This document shows, one piece after another, positions 35,665 through 46,315 of a DNA stretch of 64,000 bases; within the stretch, counting starts at the first letter, position 1, and each line of letters opens with the position of its first letter. Position numbers and translations under genes: made by a program. The stretch comes from Schistocephalus solidus (Eukaryota; Platyhelminthes; Cestoda; Diphyllobothriidea; Diphyllobothriidae), in NCBI GenBank assembly GCA_017591395.1, contig WEDG01000714.1, forward strand, positions 1-64,000, read 5' to 3'. Under the pieces are notes generated by a model. That model had not been told where the DNA came from. It saw nothing but the letters and a program-made list of their open reading frames with translations, and ran no database searches.

Positions 35665-35820
35665 AGTACTAGCCGTTATGCGGCTGCTGGCGGGTCTCGA
35701 GAGTAGGCCTCAGGGCAGAACGGGACGAGTGAGTTCCGTTAAAGATCGGTGAGCGTTCAGCAACGAATACAGTCAATATTCCCGATATAAACCGGCAAGA
35801 CAACGAGCCCGGGTTGGGTA
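35665..35820 (+). mobile_element. 5' module of the ribozyme SINE, without tRNA part
   Basis: TGCGGCTGCTGGCGGGTCTC, GAGCCTCAGG-like and ATTCCCGATATAAACCGGC match the 9.4-9.57-kb module and the 45.39-45.48-kb fragment. Here the text passes straight from ACAACGAGC to CCGGGTTGGGTATGACTGG, so the tRNA-like body found at 9571-9640 is absent and the hammerhead module follows directly. Confidence 0.72.
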
Positions 35821-36133
35821 TGACTGGCTGACGACGGCTAGTAGGCCAGTCTCCTTTGTCTTTGATTCCGAAATGTGCTGTTGTCCTATTTGGGGAAGGG
35901 AAGGAATATTTGTTTCATGCGTGCTTTTAGTAAACATTGAACTGAAACGAATGCAAGTCCTACTCTTTTAAAATACGTTTAACCTGTTGTGGATCAGTTT
36001 CACGTCTTGGTTGCACATGCAAAAGTTGACATAGTTGTGTGGATAGCCATTCGCTCTAAACACCCGTCGAAAATATTGTTATTCGGCAACCCTATCTTCT
36101 GGTTCACTGCATTGGGTCACAACACGCTGATAT

Positions 36134-36178
36134 GACTGGCTGACGACGGCTAGTAAGCCAGCAATGGTTATTCCAGTC
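36134..36178 (+). ncRNA. Hammerhead-like motif, unit 2 (core mutated)
   Basis: GACTGG/CCAGTC form a perfect 6-bp stem I. CTGACGA fits the CUGANGA core, and stem II is GGCT-AGTA-AGCC with perfect pairing. The GAAA box is GCAA (36161-36164), which changes an invariant adenine. The architecture is clear; catalysis is unlikely. Confidence 0.75.
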
Positions 36179-36460
36179 TCTCTTGTCTTTGATTCCGAAA
36201 TGTGCTGTTGTCCTATTTGGGGAAGGGAAGGAATATTTGTTTCATGCGTGCTTTTAGTAAACATTGAACTGAAACGAATGCAAGTCCTACTCTTTTAAAA
36301 TACGTTTAACCTGTTGTGGATCAGTTTCACGTCTTGGTTGCACATGCAAAAGTTGACATAGTTGTGTGGATAGCCATTCGCTCTAAACACCCGTCGAAAA
36401 TATTGTTATTCGGCAACCCTATCTTCTGGTTCACTGCATTGGGTCACAACACGCTGATAT

Positions 36461-36505
36461 GACTGGCTGACGACGGCTAGTAAGCCAGCAATGGTTATTC
36501 CAGTC
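36461..36505 (+). ncRNA. Hammerhead-like motif, unit 3 (core mutated)
   Basis: Identical in all paired elements to the unit 2 motif, including the GCAA box. The array was therefore amplified after this mutation arose, or by DNA-level duplication of one unit. Confidence 0.75.
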
Positions 36506-36637
36506 TCTCTTGTCTTTGATTCCGAAATGTGCTGTTGTCCTATTTGGGGGAGGGAAGGAAGATTTGTTTCATGCGTGCTTTTAGTAAACATTGAACTGAA
36601 ATGACTGCAAGTCCTACTCTTTTAAAATACGTTTAAC

Positions 36638-37377
36638 GTATAATCGCCGTTAGATGGCAACAAGTGTCGTAAGTATATAAAGGCGGAAGCAGACCTCACA
36701 ACGTTGGCAGTCCCTGTTTTCAGCGCGAGAGGTCGTAGTTGATGCGATGATTGCTGTTTTCGTCCTTACGCGCATCATTAATGGCCATGATTTCATCACT
36801 GTTGTTAGGTCTTGGCGTGAAATTTACTCATCAATTTAGCTCACTTTCACCGGGATTGCTGTCACCTGCATCCTTCCCGCCTTGCTAATAATTTGCCCAG
36901 GCAAAGTCGCAACACAGAATTTGGAACCGCGAGGTTTTTGCACTTATTAATCGATCGATGGCCAGATAACCATGACTCAGGCAGTTCACGGCTCATGTGG
37001 TTGTCAGTCCTTAGCACGAATTTCGGCCTCATCAAACTTACAGGTGGGGCCGGGTCCTACCGCATGAGCCACGACCCGAGTTATTGTCCTTCTTACTGCT
37101 GCTGTGTGCTCGTCCATTCGCGTACGCAGTTGTCTTCCAGTTTCTCCGACGTAGTTGCTTTGTCAGCAACTGCATCAGATTATGTAAACGAATCCAGACG
37201 TTTCCTGACACGGCAGCGGTTCTTTCGGCCTCAATATTTGGTGCCTGATAGTTGCTTCTAGGAAAGATCGTCACCTCACCCTCTCCAAGATGAGGTTTCG
37301 ACTTCAAACCCATAAGGGACCACAATGTAAGCGACCGCCAGTTAAGCTAAATGCTATTCTCTAAAAATTTGCCTACC
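36638..37377. other. No recognised gene
   Basis: Open frames on both strands (36893-37261 plus, 37038-37325 minus) overlap and lack any known domain. No window-wide repeat was recognised. Confidence 0.35.
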
Positions 37378-37382
37378 CACTG
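37378..37382 (+). repeat. 5-bp target-site duplication (left), CACTG
   Basis: CACTG immediately before the LTR is repeated at 37811-37815 immediately after it. Confidence 0.85.
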
Positions 37383-37810
37383 TGTTACGGAGACGGGATC
37401 CGCAGTTGAGTCGCGGCCCTAGGCGGATATGGCACGTGTTGACCCACGCCAAATAGGCCAAGCCGACTGAGAAAAATGCGCAGACAACCAGGGAACCAAT
37501 CAGTATGCGCCGCTGCACCGAGCACGCGTCAAGCCCCCACGCACGCGTGCAGCCCAAATTCGAGAAGTTTCCGCGAGGGGTTTTCCACCGTGAGAGGTGA
37601 CCAATCAATGCGAGCCACGTGCAGGCCAGAAAGTTCCAGAACGCTCTCCGTCACGATTGGTCGGAATGTTCGAGAGACCCGAAAATTCAATAAATAGACG
37701 AGAGTTGATGAGCTTGAGATCGGCTGTTTTCTGTCGGCCCAGAATAAAGTGTTTTTTTTTCTAGAAACCGGCTTTGCCTTCTCCTCTATCTCACCCGTCG
37801 GGATATAACA
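37383..37810. mobile_element. Solo LTR of an LTR retrotransposon
   Basis: The 428-bp unit starts TGTTACGG and ends GGATATAACA, so it has TGTTA/TAACA inverted termini with the canonical TG...CA ends. It is bracketed by a perfect 5-bp direct repeat CACTG. Inside, an AATAAATAG string (about 37689) and AGAATAAAGTG (about 37740) could serve as promoter or poly(A) signals if the LTR reads left to right. No gag-pol sequence and no second LTR are adjacent, so recombination between two LTRs most likely removed the interior. A 5-bp duplication suits Gypsy or Bel-Pao integrases; the family is not determined. Confidence 0.82.
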
Positions 37811-37815
37811 CACTG
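37811..37815 (+). repeat. 5-bp target-site duplication (right), CACTG
   Basis: Exact match to the bases before the LTR. Confidence 0.85.
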
Positions 37816-38745
37816 CTTCGATTGCAGCAGGAAATTTGCCCAGAACCTGGCAGATGTGCAGGCTCCGAAGGTCATCCACAGCGGAGACGGTCAGTTCACT
37901 TGCCAACCACACATCCATGAGAGTCCTCAGTCCTCACCAGGACCCAGCCATATATGCACAGAGAAGTATAAGCCGCGCAAAGCCTACCTCCACTGCCGTA
38001 CCAAGGCAAACAAAGCGGGCTTTCGTAAGGATGATTTATATCACCTCTAAACACGATACGAGAAGAGGAACCATCCACAATGCGTGTCTTTGCGTTGATT
38101 AAATCAGGATTTGAGTTAGGTTTGGGTTTAAGGTTGAGATAAGTGGTAACGGTAGATTTAGGGTTAGGGCGGGGAATATGTTCGCTTCCTGAAATCATGC
38201 CCAGAGCCCTCTGCATTACTTTGGTCAGATGTTCCTTTTCCCGTGTTCTGGTTAGGGAGCCACAGAAGGAATCCTTGCAAGAGGCGTGAATAGATCTCAA
38301 GGCCGGGGAAATATAGAGATACGCGAACGCAATTTAACGAAGAATTTATTCGCGTCAATTAAAACAGTCTACGGCCTCCGCAGCAAATGAACCACAAAAC
38401 TGTTCGGCTAAGATGGATCACAGTTTACAGAGAAATTGCAAATTGAGAATCTCGGGTCCGAGGTCTTCGAGTACCACGCACCCGCAATCTCCAAGGTCAC
38501 CCTTGCCCAGCATACTAACTTTTAAATGAATGATAACCCGCACCATGCATCTGCGCTCCAGCCATAAAGCACCAGAAACCTACTAAACCACGTCCTCCCA
38601 CGCTAAAAGTACTGCGGCTCCGAATGCTAGACATCTTAACAGCCATGGTTGGGGGATGTTTCGACAAGGATAAATTTCTCCGAATTTAAACGAGGTGAAA
38701 ATCCTCCATCTCTAAAAGTGGAGAAAAAGAGCTAGAACTTTGCGT
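37816..38745. other. No recognised gene
   Basis: Only overlapping short frames on both strands. A degenerate GGTTTAGGGTTAGGG-like run lies at about 38110-38172; it is not an ordered telomeric array. Confidence 0.35.
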
Positions 38746-38749
38746 AACT

Positions 38750-40135
38750 TGCAGAACACTCTTGCTAACGAAAATGCCTGGGAAGAAATTCGTAAAAGCT
38801 CTTCTCGCCTGTCTCAATGGCCATCCGGACAAGGGACTTCTCCCGGAGTATTCGTCGTCCAGCAGCTACAAAAGAGGTGGCAGAACATGCCAGCTGCACC
38901 ACCTTTGTGGACATGATGAAGGCCTTTGAGCTGGAGCATCGCGATAGATTCCGGATGATCATTCAAAATTCGGCTTTTTGAGTGCCTCGGCTCCCCGGCA
39001 CTTCAAGAAAACTGTACAGCGCCAGCGGCATCCATCACGACCAATGGATTACTAGGGGACTGAGCACTCACTGACACCCACTTCAGCGACTTTATTTGTG
39101 CTATGCTGATGGAGTCTAGTCTACTATGCACCCTGGGGGTCAACATCGTCCGCGGTGTCAATGGCCCCCTTAGCAATACCGACGCATCCAGTCCACAACG
39201 CTGCTCTTTATGACCAGTGTCCACAGCCAATTCTTCGCAGGCAACTACGCAATCAACCTGGTGACTGAATAGGATATTTAAACTTTGAAATCACCATCAA
39301 CACGGACAAAACTGCGGTCATTCAGTGACTGTCATCGACACCACATACAATGACTATCGCATCACAGTCAATGTCACCCAACGGTAAACCGTGAACCAAG
39401 ATGCCTAGTTCAGCAGTAAGCTCTCACGCAACAAGAAACTCGAAATGTTTAAAACGTGTTATTTCAACAATACTGCCGTTTTGAGCGCAGTTTTGGACCA
39501 CATACGCCAATCCAGAGAGGGATTGCAATCAATTTCATCGTAGCATATTTTCCGAGAATACTACCTCTAATAAAGGGATAGAGCATGTTACGGTACATAA
39601 AAGGAATGAAACGGACCAAAATCCTCGGCATCCACATCACCAAATCACCGCAACCACCGCCGTCGCCGCCGCCACCACCATTATCATCATCACCAACACC
39701 ACCGATGAGAACTATCCGGATACCCTGCGAAACACTTACCTTACCATCACCACACCCCATCATCAACAATGCCGTTTCGATCCCCATCGGTCCTCATCAC
39801 ACCACGCATGTTCCTGGTTGGTAACTTGCGAATTTATAGCACTGAGCCTGGCGAACGGGTGTCTGATGCTCCGCAATAAACCACTCGACTCAGGTTCCCA
39901 CACTGCCCGCACACATTCAGTCACCGAATGGGCCTACCCGGCCACATGTGCAACCATGACAGTGAAAGTCACCGGAATATCGACACGTTAAGCTCACCTT
40001 ACTCTAACCAGTGTCTGCAGCAACGAAATCCACCCAGTGCATTAACCTCAGCAGACTGAAATGCCTGCGCACACTTTGTCACCGCATGGGCCTACTCGGC
40101 CACATGCGGATGCGTGCAAACATGCGCTAGATCAA
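38750..40135 (+). mobile_element. Non-LTR retrotransposon remnant with C2H2-type tail
   Basis: Plus-strand fragments: a segment matching the QCGFRRHRGTTD region in altered form (about 38850), VDMMKAFELEHRDRF (about 38910), then FEITINTDKTAVIQ (about 39285-39330). The 3' part reads STEPGERVSDAPQ and FPHCPHTFSHRMGLPGHM (about 39840-39960), with a second finger-like remnant near 40080. The RT followed by His/Cys finger repeats is the layout of a widespread animal LINE annotated as endonuclease-reverse transcriptase in flatworms. The first finger has Phe in place of its first Cys. Many stops, a CCACCA-rich low-complexity insertion at about 39645-39720, and no endonuclease part. Confidence 0.8.
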
Positions 40136-40444
40136 CGCCGGTCAAACTATACCACCGCACATCTTACCGATACTTCCATTAGGCTCGAACCCGGCCAAAA
40201 ATCAGTCTCCAAAGGTACGTAATTGTTGTCTTACATGCCATTGCGAAGCGTGTTTTTGGATCCTTCTCCACGTGGCCAATTCTCTTCTTTATGAGCCAAT
40301 CTGGTGGGTCATTTTTGTACTCCGGGATAGTTGTTGGCATGTCCAGACAGACTGCGCCCAATCCCAAGATCATTTGACTTCCCAGTTGGGACAGTGGATC
40401 AGTGCCTCACATGGGAAAGAGAAAATTGCGTTCAAGCAACACTA
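40136..40444. other. No recognised feature
   Basis: Roughly 300 bases between the LINE remnant and a SINE-like copy, with no readable motif. Confidence 0.4.
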
Positions 40445-40830
40445 AGCATATATTCCTCACCAAAAATCATCTGATGCGCTTCATTCTATAACTGTGCGCT
40501 AAAAGCCATGCCTAGGAAGGTTGAAAATTGACAATTTTACCCAAATTTCACAACCAGCCCAGTGTGTGTTGGTGCAGAGTGCCTGACTGGCTCCCTCTTA
40601 AAGTGACCTCAATGACAGTTCCACGAATGTGAGCCACTCATTCCCGATTTGCGTATCAACCCCATGCAGTTTGGAGGCCACATCGTGTGTGGCCAGTGAA
40701 GACGGGGGTATTTAACTCGATCGAAACTGTGGCTGATTCCGCGTCCGGTGAGGTAAGGGTGCAGTAGATGCAGCACAAGGCTCACCTCACCGTCCTGCGC
40801 TCACGATTCTCTGGGACAGAGGGTAAACAT
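40445..40830 (+). mobile_element. SINE-like element, diverged copy 7
   Basis: Begins with the long-subtype 5' end (ATATTCCTCACC, CTGATGCGCTTCATTCTATA, GTGCGCTAAAAGCCATG, AGGAAGGTTG), then CCCAGTGTGTGTT and GCCTGACTGG. The middle is replaced by unrelated sequence, and the family resumes at AGGGTGCAGTAGATGCAGCA. It confirms that the element can extend at least 60 bases 5' of the short subtype. Confidence 0.65.
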
Positions 40831-43800
40831 AATCGCTTCCAATGGCTGCACTTTATCTGTACACGACAACTCTCGGGAGTAGAATCGCGTGACTTTTTTG
40901 TGATAGACAGAAGATGTTGCTGAATGGTGGAAGCATGAAGTCCCAAGCGTTGAACTGGGTTGGGCTGGACAGCTTGTGCCTTCTGCATCGGGCTAAGAGG
41001 AATGTGTGGTTAGTTATTGACAATTTTAAGAAGAAACCAGTGGCTTGGGGTTTGGAAGTACAATGAAATTAAGGTCAGCTTCTGTCGCGTTTGCTGTTCT
41101 AAAAGTCCAAATTAGGCTTCTTTCAAAGGTCTTCCTTGTATCATCTAACTTTTTTTAAATCTGCGGAAATTCCAAGGACCGTGTGCTTTGATGGATTCAT
41201 TTATGTTAGGAGGATATTTATAATTTGGTAACTTTAAGAGGCAGCAGCTGAGAAGATGTCGATTCGACAGGATGCTAATAAATGCATCACTGAATTTTAA
41301 TCCTATTTTGATTTAGTTAGTGTACGCAATATATTAGGCACGAACTAAACGTCGAGGAAAACTCACAAATTCTCTTTAAAAATCTCCTGTATTTTCACCA
41401 GCTGTGGGTTGTCTTTTATTATATACATTTAAAGAGGTCTTTATATATATAGCAGGCCACTGATAATCACAACTTTTGGATGTTCAGTAAATGAAATCGC
41501 TCCGACGTTTGTAAAAGCTTCAGTTACCGGGTTGACCCAAGGCGATAATGAGAGGTTATTTATCTTTAAGCGCTTCTGGCAAGTTCCTAGTCTATCAAAA
41601 TGCCTGACTCGATGTTTTCCGATTAAACCTTATATGCGATAGCCCAGTTAACTTTCTGTAGATTCTATTTTTCTAAAAGAATTTGTCTCAAAAATGATGT
41701 AGTGTGGTCATGAATCCGCGTTTTTCAGCCTCTAGATTTAAATTTTCATCACGTTGTTGATAAGGTACACTGGTTTTCAAAAGCCGGCTAATTAAATTTT
41801 GAGCAGAAATAGCTTGAATGCTCTTGTTCGTTAACTATAAGTTAACATTTGTATTTTGCATTTTTTTGTATTGACTAAGCATTTTTACCTGAATTTACAT
41901 GTTTCTTCTTTGCCATCTAGTCAGATGACAACGAGTAGGGCGTCGCAGTTGACATCAAGAGCCTCACATTAGTGCTGAATTAGCACCTTGGAGCACCACG
42001 TGACATTATCTCCTTCGGGGACTTTGTGTTTAATTCTGATGCTGGGCTATGTCCCACAACCGACCAAACACAATGCCTTTGTTTTCCCAAGTTTTGCATT
42101 TCGAAAAGGAGGGTTTTTATATTAATTATCATGCAGTTTAATCCCAAATGATTTCATTCACGCCAGGATGCCGTCGTTTGAACGAGCTATCTTCTAGCCA
42201 CCTGCAAAAGTGAAACTCTGTTAAAACGACAGCATAAGCTGGATGAATTTTTCTCATTGATTTTCGGTGCTCTTAATAATGCAAATCAGGTTAATGGAAA
42301 TCATGCACGCAACTTATTTATGGTACCTATTCAGTGGCAAATTGCCTTCTTCAAAGCTGCAAGATTATTTTTACTTTTTTGAAAAAGTTTCTAATCATGA
42401 GATTGTTTAAGACCATAAAATTACCCTTAATAAGCATATCTGTTCATTTATTAAGGGTTTTTATGATGTATACAACATGGTCCACATCCATGAAAAAATT
42501 GCGACATCTTCCTCATAGTGTAGATTAGTGGGTGATTTTTAAGACGGAAGTTATACAGCTAGTATGAATGAAAGCGCAACAGCATGTTGAATTGCAATTT
42601 ATTCGGCAATTGACAAAGATTTTGAAAACCGAATGATGCCCTTTCTTTGGGCCTAAAATTTGAAGAAGGCGTTATTTGTTGCCAAAAAACTTAGTACAAG
42701 ATGGAATATTTGTCCTGCTTTTTTAGTTAACAGCATTTGACTATGTAGAGGCATTAAAAGTCAAGGAAACTAAATATATACTGCATACTTTGTCATTTTT
42801 CACACAATTTCGTTTTCAGAGGTGTCTGGAAAGAATTCCTGATATGAATCAAATGTCTTGGGCTTATGCTGTATGAGACGTTATATTACAACGCTACTTG
42901 ATTAATCTTTTAAAAATGAAAACGCAGTTCAAGATTTCAGTTAAAATTTCATGAGATAGCCGAGCTCGTGATTTAAGCCCAAAAATATCTAAACAACTCC
43001 TCACGGACTGAAAACGCTGACAAAGCAAAGTGACCTTGTAGAAAATAGATTATCGGCGGCGGCGCTTTCTGTTTGCATATTTTCAAGTTTTACTGACTAA
43101 ACTGGTCTCACTGCTGTTTGTTGGCTGTAGGTCTGTCGTTGGGTTCTGTTTTATTTGCAGACACGTTGGAGCACGTGTCTGTGACATTGGGAGCGAGAGT
43201 CCAATCTAAACACTTGCTCTGGCATGCATTACGAGCGTAAAAATCAGATCGCTGCCGTCTCCATCGCTGAATTAGTAAGTTTTATATTTTCATACATTCA
43301 AATTTAAACCTTTTTATCTAACTTACTAAACTTTGTCGCAAAACTTGTAAAGTTTACAACCACGAGTTATTTTATTGCTTTGCCCTGTTCATGCCGCCTA
43401 GGAAATACTTCCAATTTCACTGGGCATTTTCAACGACTTTATAAGGTCAGCAGCCATGTTCAGTGCCATTTATACTGTTTTAGTTTAGAAATATGTCGAA
43501 AAAAGGGTTCTAAAAACTAAAAAATAAATAATTGATTACTGCAGCGAGAGGAAATTCAGGTAGTCATCTAATGCGACTGCGGAGTACTCATAAAATTTAA
43601 TGTCTACTTTTTTTTTATCCTGAACAGAATACACAGCACTCAGTAAAATAACAGAAGTAGTGAATTGCAATATTTGGAGTCAAACTGTTGATGGAGAAGA
43701 CACGTCTAGAGACCCTGTTAATTCGAAACGTACTCACGCATAGAAAGCTTCCCGGAAAACTATTGTTACGTAGCAGAATCTGGAGTCTAACTGAGAAAAT

Positions 43801-44538
43801 ATTTTACAAAAACCTTAACAACTGTAATACTCGGAGAGATATCAAAAGCAGGCTGAGTTGACATCCTTATATGCATATGATTGTGACGATTACAACCCAA
43901 GTTCAGGAAACTGAAATCGGACTTCAATAACCGTTAAAATTGGACTCCAACGGTCGTCAGTTCATTACACTTGCGTTAAGATTAACTCATCCCAGTGGCT
44001 TAAACAACTTTGTGTATCCTGTGAGCTGTCATCGGCTGTTACTGGGTGTTAATTCGGCACTATGGGATAGTACACAATATTGTGATAAAATATTAGCATC
44101 GGAACAACTGTCCAATTCTAAATAAGCAAGTGTGACGAGGTGCTAGAACATACTCCCAATATATGGCCTACATTGCACGCAACTATCGCTTGTATGCATT
44201 CCGGCGCATCGGGAAACAACAAACCATTGCAATCGGTTAAAAGTCTGTAGAAATAGCACACATGTAAAGTAAACGCCAGCAATACAGGCAGCACTACTTT
44301 GAATTCTAAAAAAAAATTAGGGTGAGTGCGAAGGTTTGAATTAAGGCAAAGTTAAGGTGGGGAATCAGAGACGATAAGGAGTGTGTCAAATTCAAATCCA
44401 ATTTCCCCTTCGTCTAAACGAAAAACAGATTTTCCTTACATTTGAGCAGCATAAACCTTATTAATATGTACCAGAAAAGAATCGAATCCAAGTAGGATCA
44501 TGTTTAAGCTGATGAATATTGCCGGCAAAAACAAAGGA
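40831..44538. other. AT-rich region with no recognised gene
   Basis: No domain is readable in any frame. Near 43143-43268 an acceptor-like TCTGTTTTATTTGCAG and a donor-like GTAAGTTTTA bracket about 110 bases containing an ATG. All three frames through the whole segment have stops, so at most it is a 5' untranslated exon. It lies 5 kb upstream of the tetraspanin exons on the same strand, but no link can be shown. Confidence 0.35.
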
Positions 44539-44583
44539 GACTGGAATGGTCATTTCTGATTTATTAGCCCTCATCAACCAGTC
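44539..44583 (-). ncRNA. Hammerhead-like motif, SINE family (minus strand, core decayed)
   Basis: On the minus strand GACTGG and CCAGTC pair as stem I, GAAA is intact (44556-44553), and the loop GGCTAATAAATC stands where stem II lies. The core reads TTGATGA, so the first invariant C is lost. Stem III is AUGACCAU. The motif and spacing match the 9660-9704 ribozyme. Confidence 0.65.
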
Positions 44584-45240
44584 ATATTAAAGATTCGCAA
44601 AGATAAGAGTTCCGGGAAGAAATTTAGATAAGTGTTAAATGCTATCCGAAATAGGCTTGCATTGTCGCTGACGTTTCGGAAAGTTTGGCCGGCTTTCCAT
44701 TTTCAAAGCGTATACTGTTAATATCGAATAGGTTTTTGAATGACAGGCTAAACGTATCGGCCTTGGACAGATCGAGTTTTTTTCTCTCGTTCGCTGCGTC
44801 CGCCCCAGCGGGGATGTTTGTGCAGCTTGACGGCCGCTGGCGTTGGGCGACTCCACATCGGTCGAGGGTGCTTGTAAGCCTCTTCCTATGGGTTCATCGC
44901 GGGGCCGTCTTCACTTATTTGCCTGAGTTCCGGTGTAACCATCTTGTCCTGGTCTTTACGCATATAATGACGCAGGACTTTATAGGCGGTTGGAAATTCT
45001 AGATGCCTGTTGATAGAATTGGTGTGGCCTGGCTAGTGAGCCCTGAATTCCCTCCCGTTTGGCCGTAGGTAAGATCAAAGACAGTTGCATGAGAATGGGA
45101 AGCAATGCATATCAACTGCAGAAATATTACCTCAGTGACGCGAGCCCGGTGGGGTGCCTGAAATATCTCCTGCCTGAGTTTGGGCATGTTAGAATGATGA
45201 CGGAAAACGAAACAAAAATTAATAAAGGCAGATGAGCCAT
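44584..45240 (-). repeat. Body of a possible ribozyme-bounded unit, plus Penelope-type hammerhead relic
   Basis: This stretch lies between a complete hammerhead motif on its left and, on its right, only the piece GGAGACTGGAATGGCC (45257-45272), the reverse complement of a cleavage-site segment. At 44667-44711 (minus) there is also CTTTCC-GAAACGTCAGC preceded by a GGAAAG arm, a relic of the Penelope hammerhead type. Short minus-strand frames here show no domain. Confidence 0.45.
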
Positions 45241-45290
45241 GTCGATACAGACAAGGGAGACTGGAATGGCCTCGGGTGACACAGCACCCA

Positions 45291-45480
45291 GGGTTGGGTA
45301 TGACTGGCTGATGATGGTTTATGAGTCAGAAACAGCCCTTCCATTATCACTTATCTTTGTCAGCATGGTGAATCTGCCTTTATTATTAATAGCCACTGGG
45401 CGGCTGCGGGAGGGGCTCGAGAGTGAGCCTCAAGGCAGAACGGAACGAGTGAGTCTCGTCAACGATCGTTGAGCGTTTGT
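45291..45480 (+). mobile_element. Ribozyme SINE fragment (plus strand), modules in reversed order
   Basis: GGGTTGGGTATGACTGGCTG, then ATGATGG and AGTCAGAAACAGCC keep the CUGAUGA and GAAA boxes of the hammerhead. Stem I's 3' strand is degraded (CCATTA). The 5' module (CTGGGCGGCTGCGGGAGGGG, CTCGAGAGTGAGCC) follows instead of preceding it, as expected if a tandem or circular form of the unit was inserted. Confidence 0.6.
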
Positions 45481-45774
45481 CAACGAACGAAAAAGTGCCA
45501 CTCTATTATATTTTTTCTCTGCTGATAACACGCCTTGACTATACGCTGGGATGTTTTAAAGCCCGATTTCAGTAAAGCATTCCATCTTTAAGTATGCCAT
45601 TCAAGAGGAGGCATGTGAACATGGCAACTTCCACCACTTTTTTCACCATCAGATACCTCTATCGTTGCCTTAAATGCAGGGATAAATGGCTAAAATCGTC
45701 AGTTACCCTCCATTTAGAATCTTGCATTTGCGAAAGAAAAGATGGCGTTTGCTGATGACAGTTTGACCGTCATC

Positions 45775-46315
45775 CGTGTGCCCCATAGCAAGATGGTGCA
45801 GGGACGGTGACTTGCATGTAAATTAGTGGCAGAAGAATTACGCTAAATCTCCTCCTCCTCCTCCTCCTCCTCCCTCCTCCCTCCTCCTCCTCCTCCTCCT
45901 CCTCCTCCTCCTCCTCCTCCTCCTCCTCCTCCTCCTCCTCCTCCTCCTCCTCCTCCTTCTCCTTCTCCTCCTCCTCCTCCTCCTCCTCCTCCTCCTCCTC
46001 CTCTAGGGCCCGATGTCATGACCAATTCAAGAAGACCGAATACGGGTAAGGGCGCAGGTGGTTGGCGCGGACGAAGCCACGCGTAGGCATTTCAACTGAC
46101 GTGGCTCGGAATGCGAGTGTCATAGAGGTCACATAAAAAAGGATCCATTGCAGCCTGACCTTCAGTCCACCAGTCGGCCATGGCGCACAAACGCACGCAC
46201 TGGGCATACTGAGTGGTACGAGTTCTTTTGTCCGTTGGCAACCTTATAAGCTAAGACGTTTAGCGCACCGGGATATATTCAAGCGCGTCAAATTGTTAAC
46301 CATTTGCCCATAGGG
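45775..46315 (-). mobile_element. SINE-like element, copy 8 (minus strand) with internal GGA expansion
   Basis: The minus strand contains the long-subtype 5' end (TTTGACGCGCTTGAATATAT near 46290), TGGCCGACTGGTGGACTGAA, CTTCTTGAATTGG, then a (GGA)n tract where other copies have GGGGGAGGAGGAGAGAG. After it come fragments of the 3' part (AGTCACCGTCCCTGCACC). The copy is old and diverged apart from the simple tract. Confidence 0.75.
45848..46012 (-). repeat. (GGA)n microsatellite expanded within SINE
   Basis: About 165 bases of GGA on the minus strand (CCT on plus) with a few interruptions. The polyglycine frame across it is an artefact of the repeat. Confidence 0.95.

Larger units (their letters stand above)
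35821..36637 (+). repeat. Retrozyme-like tandem array, 327-bp unit with hammerhead motif
   Basis: The unit starts at TGACTGGCTGACGACGG (35821, 36133, 36460). Units 2 and 3 are 327 bp apart and almost identical; unit 1 is 312 bp because about 15 bases of the ribozyme are deleted; unit 3 stops at about 36637. Tandem repeats of this size with one hammerhead per unit are typical of animal retrozymes and of Sm-alpha satellite DNA (family knowledge). In the two ribozymes that remain whole the GAAA box reads GCAA, so they are probably inactive. Minus-strand 61-codon frames in each unit are identical only because the DNA is repeated. Confidence 0.85.

Noticed and set aside
38110..38172. GGTTTAGGGTTAGGG-like strings (also near 9710, 30700 and 52660) as interstitial telomere repeats
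   Set aside because: Spacing is irregular and units are heavily mutated; no run of several TTAGGG units.
39890..40100. C2H2 zinc-finger host gene
   Set aside because: The finger text follows LINE reverse-transcriptase remnants in the order known for that LINE type, and has lost a Cys and gained stops.
43143..43268. Possible tetraspanin first exon between good splice-like sites
   Set aside because: All frames through the segment have stops and the residues after its ATG do not resemble a tetraspanin N-terminus.
45843..46025. Polyglycine/polyglutamate frame
   Set aside because: Translation of a (GGA)n microsatellite.
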